64,000 nt of DNA from Ornithinibacillus caprae (lineage in GTDB: Bacteria; Bacillota; Bacilli; Bacillales; Amphibacillaceae): positions 1 through 64,000 of the forward strand of contig NZ_WOCA01000001.1 in NCBI RefSeq assembly GCF_009728145.1, in the 5' to 3' direction. Below are positions 54,670-63,205 of the stretch, piece after piece; the first letter of the stretch is position 1; each line of letters opens with the position of its first letter. The position numbers and the translations under genes are program-made. The notes under the pieces are model-generated. The model was not told where the DNA came from and did not search any database. It saw nothing but the letters and a program-made list of their open reading frames with translations.

Positions 54670-56364
54670 ATGGCATATATTATAGGATTTGTATTAGTTG
54701 TTATTACATTAATTATTGCTGGATTAATTTTACGAAAGCGCGTATATGATGAGGTTGATCGCCAAGAAAGCTGGAAAATGGATATTATGAATCGAAATAT
54801 CACATCAGAACTTTCGCGAATTAAGAACTTAAACTTGTCCGGTGAAACACAAGAAAGGTTTGAATCGTGGAAAGAGCGATGGGAGTCTATACTCACAAAG
54901 GAATTACCAGATATTGAAGAATATTTATTTGATGCAGAGGAGTCTGCTGATCGTTATCGGTTTTCAAGTGCTAAGAAAACGCTCCGTAAAGCAGATCAAA
55001 TCTTACAATCTATCGAAAAGGATATTGAAAAAATCCTGCTTGAGTTAGAAGAATTAATGGAATCAGAGGAGTCTAGTAGAAAAGAAATAGAGCACATTCA
55101 ACCATTAATTAAATCAATGCGAAAACAGCTTTTACATAATCGTTATCAGTACGGTAAAGCGGAAGTGCGTTTTGAGGTTGAATTAGATGAACTAGATGAA
55201 CAATTAATGCAGTACCATGAGCTAGTTGACTCAGGAAATTACATAGAGGCAAAAGAGTTAGTTGCTAAATTAAAAGCAGATTTAGAAATATTAAATGAAC
55301 AAATAGAAGAATTTCCATCCCTTTATAAAGCATGTAAAAATGAACTTCCTGGTCAAATGGATGAACTATATGCAGGATTAAAAGAGATGAAGGAAGACGG
55401 GTATCGCATTGAACATTTAGGATTTGAAAAAGAAATTCATTCGTACCAAGAGCGTTTAATAGATAGTGTGAAAGAACTCGAAAAAGGAGATTTTTCTGAA
55501 CCTAAAGCTTTGATTACCGAGTTAGAAGAAAGAATTCAAGAAATGTACCATCTTCTTGAAAAAGAAGCTCTTGCTAAAAGTTATATGGAATCAAAAGTCC
55601 CTACCTATCAAACGTCATTAGAGCAAATAGCTTCTACCTTTGAAGAAACAAAAAATGAAGTAGAGCAATTGAAAAAGACGTATTATTTTGATGATCAGGA
55701 TATGGAAAAATATCTAAACCTAGACAAATCAATATCACAACTTAAAAAGCAATTTGTGGAATTGAAAGATGGGTTAGTTTCAGACGTTGCTCACTCGGAA
55801 TTAAGAACTCAATTAGATCAGGGATTTGAGCAACTCGAATCACTGCAACAGGATCATGAGGAGTTTAAAGCAAGTATTTTTAACTTACGTAAAGATGAAT
55901 TAGAAGCAAAAGAACAGCTATCAGAAATGCGTGATCAAATTTACCATGCATCTAGAAAACTAAAGAAAAGTAATATTCCCGGAGTTCCAACTTTTATTTG
56001 GGATTTAATGGAGGAAGCAACAGAAAAAAGTAATCGTGTACTTGAAGCGTTGGAAAAGCAACCACTGGATATTTCTGAAGTACAAAAGACATTAGCTGAA
56101 TCAAAAGCAATGATTGACAATGTAATGGAACAAACAGATAATATGCTTGAACAGGCCTATTTAACAGAACAAGTAATACAATACGCAAATAGATATCGGA
56201 GTAAGTACCCTTTTCTTGCTGCAAAATTAGCAGAAGCGGAGAATTTATTCCGTTCCTATGAATATGAATTAGCTTTAGAACAGGCTGCTGTAGCTATAGA
56301 GGAAGTAGAGCCTGGTGCACTAAAGCGGATAGAGGAAAATAATACGATTCTATCTTCGGTTTAA
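54670..56364 (+). CDS. ezrA: Septation ring formation regulator EzrA
   Basis: A 564-aa division regulator: one N-terminal membrane helix (residues about 2-22, MAYIIGFVLVVITLIIAGLIL) followed by spectrin-like triple-helix repeats over the rest. EzrA restrains FtsZ ring assembly and connects division with cell-wall synthesis. The early ESWK segment and the DAEESADRYRFSSA block are family marks. The ATG at 54670 follows TTAGGGGGCTTTAT; this gives the B. subtilis length. The product lies in the cytosol anchored to the membrane. Confidence 0.93.
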   Translation: MAYIIGFVLVVITLIIAGLILRKRVYDEVDRQESWKMDIMNRNITSELSRIKNLNLSGETQERFESWKERWESILTKELPDIEEYLFDAEESADRYRFSSAKKTLRKADQILQSIEKDIEKILLELEELMESEESSRKEIEHIQPLIKSMRKQLLHNRYQYGKAEVRFEVELDELDEQLMQYHELVDSGNYIEAKELVAKLKADLEILNEQIEEFPSLYKACKNELPGQMDELYAGLKEMKEDGYRIEHLGFEKEIHSYQERLIDSVKELEKGDFSEPKALITELEERIQEMYHLLEKEALAKSYMESKVPTYQTSLEQIASTFEETKNEVEQLKKTYYFDDQDMEKYLNLDKSISQLKKQFVELKDGLVSDVAHSELRTQLDQGFEQLESLQQDHEEFKASIFNLRKDELEAKEQLSEMRDQIYHASRKLKKSNIPGVPTFIWDLMEEATEKSNRVLEALEKQPLDISEVQKTLAESKAMIDNVMEQTDNMLEQAYLTEQVIQYANRYRSKYPFLAAKLAEAENLFRSYEYELALEQAAVAIEEVEPGALKRIEENNTILSSV

Positions 56365-56383
56365 TGACTTTACATGCTAAATA

Positions 56384-56445
56384 CAAAGGCTGCCTTATGA
56401 AAAGAGTGCATAACATCTTTTCAAAAGACAGCCTTCTATTTTTGA
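56384..56445 (+). terminator. ezrA terminator
   Basis: The outer arms aaggctg / cagcctt enclose a second stem tgaaaaga / tcttttca, with a T-run (ctattttt) shortly after. Confidence 0.75.
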
Positions 56446-56611
56446 GCAATTTTTTATCCCGGATATAATGGAATCCCGAAGTATAAGTGGGTATGAAGAT
56501 CTCCACCACTGATTAATATTTCAATTTATGCTACAATCATGCAACGAAATCACTAGGTTTTCTAAATTTCGTAAAAAAGGCTAAGATAATAAGAAGAGAG
56601 GAGTATCATCG

Positions 56612-57751
56612 ATGATCTATTTAGATAATAGTGCAACTACGAAACCACATCCAGAAGTATTAAAGAGCTTTCAACAAGTTTCAGACAAGTTCTTTGCTAA
56701 TCCCTCTTCTATTCATCATCTTGGGGGAGAAACGGAAAAATTATTACTGAAGGCAAAGCAACAAGCAGCTCAAATCCTACAAGTTGATCCAGAAGAAATT
56801 ATTTTTACATCCGGTGGTACAGAAGGAAATAATATAGCTATTAAAGGAATAGCATTACAGCATCAAGGTAGAGGAAAACATATTATTACTTCTGAAATTG
56901 AACATCCTTCCGTTTATGAAGCATGCAAAAGTTTAGAACAACTAGGATTTGAAATCACCTATTTACCTGTAGACCAGAATGGTGTTGTATCTATTGAAGA
57001 ATTAGAAAAATCAATTCGTAACGATACGATCTTGATTAGTATTATGCATGTTAATAATGAAATAGGAACCATACAGCCAATTAAAAAAATAGGAGAGATT
57101 GCTAATAAGTATCCTAAGCTCTTCTTTCATGTAGATCATGTCCAAGGATTAGGGAAAATACCAGTCGATCTTAAGAGGTATGGCATTGATTTATGTACCA
57201 TGTCTGGACATAAAATAAATGGTCTGAAAGGAACGGGGATATTATATAAGAGTAAGCGTACGAAACTCTTCCCATTATTTCATGGTGGAGAGCAAGAGGG
57301 GAATGTGCGGTCAGGTACAGAAAACTTAGCTGGGGCAGTTGCAATGGTTAAAGCATTACGATTGATTCAAGAACGCCAAAAAAATGAAAAAAATAAACTA
57401 TATAATTTACAACGCTATTTACGTGAAGAACTAGAAAAAATAGAAGGTGTAGAAATTAACTCTCCGCCACATGGAGCTCTACATATTATGAACTTTTCTG
57501 TTCCAGGGATCAAACCTGAAGTTATGATTCACATTCTAGGTGAGCAAGATATTTATATATCAACTAAGTCAGCTTGTTCATCCAAGCATTTAGATGAAAG
57601 TAGAATTGTAACAGCGTGTGGATTAGGTATCGAGCGATCAAAGTCTGCTTTACGAGTCAGTCTCTCCTATGATAATACGCAGGAAGAATTAGAGATATTT
57701 CTAAATAAATTTAAGAAAGCAATTCAACAACTAAAAGAAGTTATGGAGTAG
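56612..57751 (+). CDS. nifZ: Cysteine desulfurase NifZ (IscS family)
   Basis: A PLP enzyme that strips sulfur from cysteine, 379 aa. The PLP-binding Lys is in MSGHKINGLKGTG, and the catalytic Cys in STKSACSSK. The start MIYLDNSATTKPHPEVL is the family mark. It is 6 bp from thiI, so the pair probably delivers sulfur for 4-thiouridine in tRNA, as shown for NifZ-ThiI of B. subtilis. AGAGAGGAGTATCATCG precedes the ATG. The B. subtilis neighbour braB is absent. Confidence 0.92.
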   Translation: MIYLDNSATTKPHPEVLKSFQQVSDKFFANPSSIHHLGGETEKLLLKAKQQAAQILQVDPEEIIFTSGGTEGNNIAIKGIALQHQGRGKHIITSEIEHPSVYEACKSLEQLGFEITYLPVDQNGVVSIEELEKSIRNDTILISIMHVNNEIGTIQPIKKIGEIANKYPKLFFHVDHVQGLGKIPVDLKRYGIDLCTMSGHKINGLKGTGILYKSKRTKLFPLFHGGEQEGNVRSGTENLAGAVAMVKALRLIQERQKNEKNKLYNLQRYLREELEKIEGVEINSPPHGALHIMNFSVPGIKPEVMIHILGEQDIYISTKSACSSKHLDESRIVTACGLGIERSKSALRVSLSYDNTQEELEIFLNKFKKAIQQLKEVME

Positions 57752-57757
57752 ATAATT

Positions 57758-58963
57758 ATGCAATATGATCATATTTTAATACGTTATGGAGAAATAGCAT
57801 TAAAAGGAAAAAATCAAAAAAAATTCTTAGTAAAGCTTCAGGAAAACATCCGTCATAAATTAAAGGAATTTCCTGACGTAACCGTAAAAAGAACGCAGGG
57901 TAGAATGTTTGTTATCTTGAACGGGCAAGACCCTCATGCGGTAATAGAAAAATGTAAACATATATTTGGAATTCATAGTTTCAGTTTAGCTATAAAAGTA
58001 GAAAATAATCTAGATAAAATAAAACATGCTGCATTATTTGCGTTACAAAATGGGAAAGACGTCAAAACATTTAAAATAACAGTTAAACGAATTAATAAAA
58101 ACTTCGATGTACGTTCTCAGGAGATGAACCAAATTCTCGGAGGTCATTTGTTGACAAATACACAGGACTATAAGGTAGATGTTCATCATCCAGACCTTGA
58201 GATAAAGGTTGAAATACGATCTGAGGCAACTTATATTACATCGGGAGTGGTAAAAGGGTTAGGAGGTTTACCTGTTGGCACATCGGGTAAATCGTTACTA
58301 CTACTTTCCGGAGGTATTGACAGTCCTGTAGCCGGATATTTAGCTATGAAACGTGGAGTGGAAGTAGAAGCCATTCATTTTCATTCACCACCATTTACTA
58401 GTGAGCGAGCTAAGCAGAAAGTAATTGACCTAGCAGAAAAACTAACTAGGTATGGACAAAAAGTTAAAATTCATATGGTTCCATTTACAAAGCTTCAGCA
58501 ACGTATTTTTCAAGAGACACCTGATGGGTATGGTATGACCGTTATGCGTCGGATGATGTTACGAATTAGTGAGCAAGTATGTAAAAATGAAGGCATATTA
58601 TCTTTAACAACTGGTGAAAACCTAGGTCAGGTTGCAAGTCAAACGATGGAGAGTATGAATACAATTAATGAAGTTACAAATTATCCCATTCTTCGTCCGT
58701 TAATAACCATGGATAAGGATGAAATTATTGATATTTCACGTGAAATCGATACATTTGATATCTCTATTAGACCTTATGAGGACTGCTGTACTATATTTGT
58801 ACCAAAAGCGCCTAAAACGAAACCGAAGAAGGATCGTGTTAATTATTTTGAGGAAAAATACGATTATCAGGAATTAATTGATGAAGCAGTAAACGGTATC
58901 GAAATAGTTGAAATATCAGATGAAAAGCAGGTGAAAGATGATGCGTTTCAAGACTTGTTTTAA
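57758..58963 (+). CDS. thiI: tRNA 4-thiouridine synthase ThiI
   Basis: A 401-aa ATP-dependent tRNA sulfurtransferase forming 4-thiouridine at position 8. It has an N-terminal ferredoxin-like and THUMP RNA-binding region (about residues 1-165) and a PP-loop ATPase domain with LLLLSGGIDSPVAGYLAM (about 183). The C-terminal rhodanese domain of E. coli ThiI is absent, as usual for bacilli. It is coupled to nifZ, its sulfur donor. Confidence 0.95.
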   Translation: MQYDHILIRYGEIALKGKNQKKFLVKLQENIRHKLKEFPDVTVKRTQGRMFVILNGQDPHAVIEKCKHIFGIHSFSLAIKVENNLDKIKHAALFALQNGKDVKTFKITVKRINKNFDVRSQEMNQILGGHLLTNTQDYKVDVHHPDLEIKVEIRSEATYITSGVVKGLGGLPVGTSGKSLLLLSGGIDSPVAGYLAMKRGVEVEAIHFHSPPFTSERAKQKVIDLAEKLTRYGQKVKIHMVPFTKLQQRIFQETPDGYGMTVMRRMMLRISEQVCKNEGILSLTTGENLGQVASQTMESMNTINEVTNYPILRPLITMDKDEIIDISREIDTFDISIRPYEDCCTIFVPKAPKTKPKKDRVNYFEEKYDYQELIDEAVNGIEIVEISDEKQVKDDAFQDLF

Positions 58964-59035
58964 CGTATCGAAGATTGAAATGATTGGATTTCCAACAAAT
59001 TAGTAAAACTAACAACACTTACCAGTTAAAAGAGT

Positions 59036-59065
59036 GAATGAATTACCTCCTAAACTCACATTATA
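59036..59065 (+). promoter_or_regulatory. Sigma-G promoter of the SASP gene
   Basis: GAATG (59036-59040) and CATTATA (59059-59065) with an 18-bp spacer fit the forespore sigma-G consensus (GHATR and CATNHTA) at every fixed position. Confidence 0.82.
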
Positions 59066-59089
59066 AGAGTACCAAGGAGGTGATATACC

Positions 59090-59293
59090 ATGGCAAACAA
59101 TAATAATAATAACCAATTGGTAGTCCCTGGTGCACAACAAGCATTAGACCAAATGAAGTATGAAATCGCATCAGAGTTTGGTGTAAATCTTGGTGCTGAC
59201 ACAACTTCTCGTGCTAACGGTTCAGTAGGAGGAGAAATTACTAAACGTCTAGTTCAAATGGCTGAACAACAATTTGGCGGACCACAAGCTTAA
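59090..59293 (+). CDS. sspA: Alpha/beta-type small acid-soluble spore protein
   Basis: A 67-aa SASP. The two conserved blocks are present: [41 protein letters not shown], containing the germination protease site (E-[IF]-A-[SN]-E-[FL]-GV). SASPs coat spore DNA and protect it from damage. AAGGAGGTGATATACC precedes the ATG, and a sigma-G promoter and strong terminator frame it. The exact paralogue letter is a guess from the thiI neighbourhood. Confidence 0.93.
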   Translation: MANNNNNNQLVVPGAQQALDQMKYEIASEFGVNLGADTTSRANGSVGGEITKRLVQMAEQQFGGPQA

Positions 59294-59320
59294 TCAATTA
59301 GAAATTGAATAGAAATGGCT

Positions 59321-59355
59321 CAAGGACTATTCCATATGGAATAGTCCTTGTTTTT
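59321..59355 (+). terminator. SASP gene terminator
   Basis: A perfect 30-bp palindrome (half-site caaggactattccat) followed by TTTTT. Confidence 0.92.
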
Positions 59356-59358
59356 AAT

Positions 59359-60156
59359 CTATAAAAAGGTTCGTTTAACACGGTCCCAGTACGAGTTATT
59401 TTTTAATTTAACAGTTTTGATGACTTTATCACTTAATGTAATTGTTATATCTTTTATGTTCTTGATGGAGTATGCTTCGTTGTCAAATCCGATGACTGGA
59501 TAATCATTTCCATCTTGTATAATTTCAAGTTTTAATGTTCGTTCTTTTCCGAGCACAAATGATGAACCTAATGTACGATAACGGTTATTGTTTAATGAAG
59601 CTAATTCTGTAACTTGAAAGCTTGGAATTAAGGGATCAATAACTGCACCATTTGTTGATTTATTATAGCCTGTACTTCCTGTTGGTGTTGCTACAATTAG
59701 CCCGTCTCCTCTAAACGTTTCGAAATGGTTATTGTCAATAATTACTTCCATCGCAATTGTTTTAATAATAGAAGATCGAATACTAACTTCGTTTAAACAA
59801 TCGAATGTTGATTCTCCATTTACAGTTCCTTGTAATACTGGGAACCTTCTTACTTCCATTTCTTCATGTTCCATGGTATGTAACATTTCATCGAAATTAT
59901 CTAAGTTAAAATCACAATATAATCCTGATTCATTGTCTTTGGTAATACCTACATATAAACAATCTTGTCGAAAACCGGTTTTACGAACAGCCTGTAAAAA
60001 AGCGCCATCTCCTCCAACACTAATGATTATATTAGCATCTTTATCATCAGAAACGATTGTAAATCCATTCTTTTTTGCTAGCTGGAGTAAAGGGTCTAGC
60101 TTTTGTTTAAGTTCATTGTCATATTGATAAAAATATATATTTTTTCTATTAGACAT
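59359..60156 (-). CDS. nadK: NAD kinase
   Basis: NAD kinase phosphorylates NAD to NADP, 265 aa. The signature IISVGGDGAFLQAVR (GGDG near residue 48) and TPTGSTGYNKSTNGAVIDP are intact. It resembles the shorter YtdI/PpnK2-type paralogue of bacilli, found in this neighbourhood of B. subtilis. The AGGAGG site is rather far (about 15 nt) from the ATG. It is convergent with the SASP gene. Confidence 0.92.
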   Translation of the reverse strand: MSNRKNIYFYQYDNELKQKLDPLLQLAKKNGFTIVSDDKDANIIISVGGDGAFLQAVRKTGFRQDCLYVGITKDNESGLYCDFNLDNFDEMLHTMEHEEMEVRRFPVLQGTVNGESTFDCLNEVSIRSSIIKTIAMEVIIDNNHFETFRGDGLIVATPTGSTGYNKSTNGAVIDPLIPSFQVTELASLNNNRYRTLGSSFVLGKERTLKLEIIQDGNDYPVIGFDNEAYSIKNIKDITITLSDKVIKTVKLKNNSYWDRVKRTFL

Positions 60157-60351
60157 GGGTAACTTATGAGCCTCCTCCTACATATTTTTAAGATAATTTT
60201 ACCATTCTTGAGAAATTATTTCTAATTCATACATAATCAATACATATAATTGGAAAAATGTAACATGATAACAATTAAAAGTCTGACTTACTTATATATG
60301 GATAAGAAGCTATTTATGTACGAGTCTTTAAAAATGGGAGTTGAATGAACA

Positions 60352-60951
60352 TTGGTGTGGGTAATCATTGCAATTATTATTTTGATACTCATGACGATCA
60401 TGCTGCTATCAAAAATGTATATATCATTTTGTTATACATATAAAAAGCATGCCCATGAAATTCATATTACGGTAAAAATTTATCAATTAAGGCTCTTTTC
60501 AAAAGAATGGTGTATTAAAAGGGATGAGGATATAGATATTCTGGATTTAATTGGTGAATTAGATGCATCTAGTGGAATGGAGGGATTCAAAAATAGCTTT
60601 AAATATGGGGTAGAGAACATGAAAATTGGATTGAAAATCATAAAACGACTGTTAGCCAAATCATACTTTCATGAACTGAATTGGCAAACGACAATTGGTA
60701 CTGGTAATGCTAGTTCTACAGGTATATTAACTGGTGGAATGTGGACGTTAAAGGGATCGATTATAGCTTTACTAAACGAGTTAGGAAATGTAACAGGACA
60801 TCCGATTATCTCAATCAATCCTAATTTTCAAATGAAACAACTAGAGTCTAAAATTGATTGCATTGTATCAATTAGAATAGGACAAGCTATATACACGGTT
60901 TTTAAAGCAGTACGAAAAATTCCTGTAAAAAAGGAAGCTTATATAAGTTAA
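60352..60951 (+). CDS. ytfI: DUF2953 family membrane protein, YtfI
   Basis: A 199-aa protein with one N-terminal membrane helix (residues about 2-22) and a DUF2953 domain. It resembles B. subtilis YtfI, which is co-transcribed with ytfJ and made in the forespore. The start is TTG at 60352 with GGGAG 11 bases upstream. Function is unknown. The two-gene arrangement with ytfJ is kept. Confidence 0.82.
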   Translation: MVWVIIAIIILILMTIMLLSKMYISFCYTYKKHAHEIHITVKIYQLRLFSKEWCIKRDEDIDILDLIGELDASSGMEGFKNSFKYGVENMKIGLKIIKRLLAKSYFHELNWQTTIGTGNASSTGILTGGMWTLKGSIIALLNELGNVTGHPIISINPNFQMKQLESKIDCIVSIRIGQAIYTVFKAVRKIPVKKEAYIS

Positions 60952-60989
60952 CTATTAAAATTTAGAAATCGTTTTTAAGGAGGATCATC

Positions 60990-61499
60990 ATGGAAGAACA
61001 TCCAATTCAAGGTTTAATGACGACTGCAATGGAAAATTTAAAAGATATGGTAGAAGTAAATACAATTATTGGAGATGCCATTGAATCTCCAGATGGTAGT
61101 GTCATTATTCCTGTTTCAAAGCTTGGTTTTGGTTTTGCTGCAGGTGGAAGTGAATTTGTAGCTAGTAATTCACAAGGTTCAGATAGTGAAAGTAATTCCT
61201 CATTACCTTTTGGTGGTGGTAGTGGTGGAGGAGTTTCGATTACTCCTGTAGCTTTTTTAATTGTAACCCCAAAAGGAGTAAAGATGGTACACTTAGACGA
61301 AAGCACTCATATTTATGAAAAAATGATTGATTTCGCACCAAAGGCAGTCGATAAGATTCAACAAATGTTAAAGAATTCAGGTCAGTCTCAAAAAAGCGAT
61401 GAATCAAATAAGGGTAAGGACAAGAAAGAGAAGGGTCAAAAGGATAAGCAGAAAGAAGATAATAGTGATGATGATGAGTCCATGGCTTATGATATATAA
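60990..61499 (+). CDS. ytfJ: GerW family sporulation protein, YtfJ
   Basis: A 169-aa GerW/YtfJ protein. The core is typical: VIGDAIESPDGSVIIPVSKLGFGFAAGGSEF and the Gly-rich GGGSGGGVSITPVAFLIV block. The C-terminal tail is a charged Lys/Asp/Glu stretch of about 35 residues (KGKDKKEKGQKDKQKEDN), longer than usual. It is needed for efficient spore germination in some bacilli. The site TAAGGAGGATCATC precedes the ATG. Confidence 0.9.
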   Translation: MEEHPIQGLMTTAMENLKDMVEVNTIIGDAIESPDGSVIIPVSKLGFGFAAGGSEFVASNSQGSDSESNSSLPFGGGSGGGVSITPVAFLIVTPKGVKMVHLDESTHIYEKMIDFAPKAVDKIQQMLKNSGQSQKSDESNKGKDKKEKGQKDKQKEDNSDDDESMAYDI

Positions 61500-61581
61500 T
61501 TTTTATAGCAGATGATTGGACAATTATTTATTACATCCTCATAATTAAAAGTGAACATTATTCGATATAGGAGGAATGAAT

Positions 61582-62082
61582 ATGGCGAACGTTACATTCC
61601 ATCAAGACCCAGTCACACTATTAGGGAAAGAAGTTAAAGAAGGAGATCAAGCTCCAAATTTTACAGTTTTATCTAATGATTTAAATGAAGTTACTTTACA
61701 TGATTACAAAGGTAAAATCAAACTTATAAGTGTTGTTCCGTCTATTGACACAGGTGTTTGTGCAGAACAGACAAAACGATTTAATGACGCGGCAAAAAAA
61801 TTAGATAATGTTCAAGTTATTACGATTAGTATGGATTTACCATTTGCTCAAAAACGTTGGAAAACGGTTAATGAAGTTAAGGATTTGGAAATTTTATCTG
61901 ATCATCGAGATGGAAACTTTGGTGAAAACTATGGGGTTTTAATTAAAGAATTACGATTATTAGCACGTTCCATTTTTGTTGTCGATTCTGATGATAAAGT
62001 TTCTTATGTGGAGTATGTTGAAGAAGTTTCTAATCATCCAGATTATGATAAAGCATTAGATGCTGCTAAACAAGCAAAGTAA
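61582..62082 (+). CDS. tpx: Thiol peroxidase Tpx, lacking the resolving cysteine
   Basis: A peroxiredoxin of the Tpx subfamily, 166 aa, which reduces hydrogen and lipid peroxides. The peroxidatic Cys is at residue 60 in PSIDTGVC. In E. coli and B. subtilis Tpx the resolving Cys lies about 34 residues later, after LPFAQxRW; here the codon there is AAA (Lys94), and the protein has no other Cys. It must work as a 1-Cys enzyme or with an outside thiol. I chose the ATG at 61582, after AGGAGGAATGAAT. The gene stands between ytfJ and ytxK, as in B. subtilis. Confidence 0.93.
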   Translation: MANVTFHQDPVTLLGKEVKEGDQAPNFTVLSNDLNEVTLHDYKGKIKLISVVPSIDTGVCAEQTKRFNDAAKKLDNVQVITISMDLPFAQKRWKTVNEVKDLEILSDHRDGNFGENYGVLIKELRLLARSIFVVDSDDKVSYVEYVEEVSNHPDYDKALDAAKQAK

Positions 62083-62098
62083 GTGTTTACATTGAAAT

Positions 62099-62136
62099 GA
62101 AACTCTCTTTCGACCCTGTCGAGAGAGGGTTTTTCT
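62099..62136 (+). terminator. tpx terminator
   Basis: A stem of the type ctctctttcga / tcg-agagag with a ccctg loop, followed by gggtttttcttt. Confidence 0.65.
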
Positions 62137-62167
62137 TTGTACAGAAGTGCTATCTATTTGGTACAAT
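62137..62167 (+). promoter_or_regulatory. Possible promoter of ytxK-ackA
   Basis: TTGTAC (62137-62142) and TACAAT (62162-62167) with a 19-bp spacer, 32 bp before the ytxK start. Confidence 0.4.
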
Positions 62168-62199
62168 GGATACGCTCTAGAATGAACGGAGGATTGGTT

Positions 62200-63183
62200 A
62201 TGGAAAAATCAAACGTAGAAACACTATTTGAATGGATGGATAAAACAACACAGATGATTGAGCAGCATGAAAAAGAGCCATATTTAGATAGTTTAGCAAT
62301 TACATTAGAAACTTTTTTCTATCAAAGTGTAGAAGATACGATGGACGATATTTTAACACATAAGTTGGAACAAGCTATAAAAGAAGTTGACATAAATTCG
62401 TATCTTCCAGAGGAGATTCGAAAAGCAATTCAATTTGCAGTATTAAAAGGAATGAGCAACACAACTCAACAGCAACATATGATAACACCTGAATCAGTTG
62501 CATTAATAATTGGGTATATTGCAGAAAAATTAACAAAAGACAAAGAAAAAGTTCGAGTATTTGATCCTGCAAGTGGTACCGCAAATTTACTTACGACTGT
62601 GATCGGCCACCTAGGGGATAAAGTAGAAGCTTTTGCTAGTGAAGTAGATCAAACGTTAATTAAATTGGCTTTAGTAAGTGCAAACCTACAAAAAATGCAA
62701 ATAGAGTTCTTCCATCAAGATAGTTTACGTCCGTTTTTAATAGACCCATTGGATTTGATTGTTTCTGACTTGCCAGTAGGCTATTATCCTGACGATATTC
62801 GAGCAAATGACTTTGAATTAAAAGCTGACGAAGGTCATTCATATGCACACCATTTATTTATCGAACAAAGCTTACAGTATACAGTTGACGGAGGGTATTG
62901 CATATTTGTAATTCCCAACTTTTTATTTGATAGTGATCAATCAGATAAATTAAACCAGTATATCCATAAAGTTGCTCATGTTGTTGGTGTCCTTCAGTTG
63001 CCGGAAACAGCTTTTAAATCGGAGAAAAATTTAAAAAGCATATTAATTTTGCAAAAGAAAGGAGAAAATACAACTGCGCCTAATCAACCATTACTAGTTA
63101 CACTACCTTCATTAAAAAATACGAAGGCAATGGAAGATATATTAGGACAGATGAATAATTGGTTTACATCATACAAAAGTTAA
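62200..63183 (+). CDS. ytxK: Class I SAM-dependent methyltransferase, YtxK
   Basis: A 327-aa protein related to the N6-adenine methyltransferase subunit of type I restriction systems (HsdM-like). The SAM motif is VFDPASGTANLLTTVI, and the catalytic NPPY is replaced by SDLPVGYY. No restriction genes are nearby. The substrate is unknown. The placement before ackA is conserved in bacilli. I chose the ATG at 62200 because CGGAGG lies just upstream; the frame opens at 62137. Confidence 0.88.
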   Translation: MEKSNVETLFEWMDKTTQMIEQHEKEPYLDSLAITLETFFYQSVEDTMDDILTHKLEQAIKEVDINSYLPEEIRKAIQFAVLKGMSNTTQQQHMITPESVALIIGYIAEKLTKDKEKVRVFDPASGTANLLTTVIGHLGDKVEAFASEVDQTLIKLALVSANLQKMQIEFFHQDSLRPFLIDPLDLIVSDLPVGYYPDDIRANDFELKADEGHSYAHHLFIEQSLQYTVDGGYCIFVIPNFLFDSDQSDKLNQYIHKVAHVVGVLQLPETAFKSEKNLKSILILQKKGENTTAPNQPLLVTLPSLKNTKAMEDILGQMNNWFTSYKS

Positions 63184-63205
63184 GCACAATTAGGAGTGAA
63201 ACAAA

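Noticed and set aside
62200-63183. A type I restriction-modification system around the HsdM-like gene
   Set aside because: No specificity or restriction gene is present, the NPPY motif is altered, and the gene sits in the conserved tpx-ytxK-ackA order.
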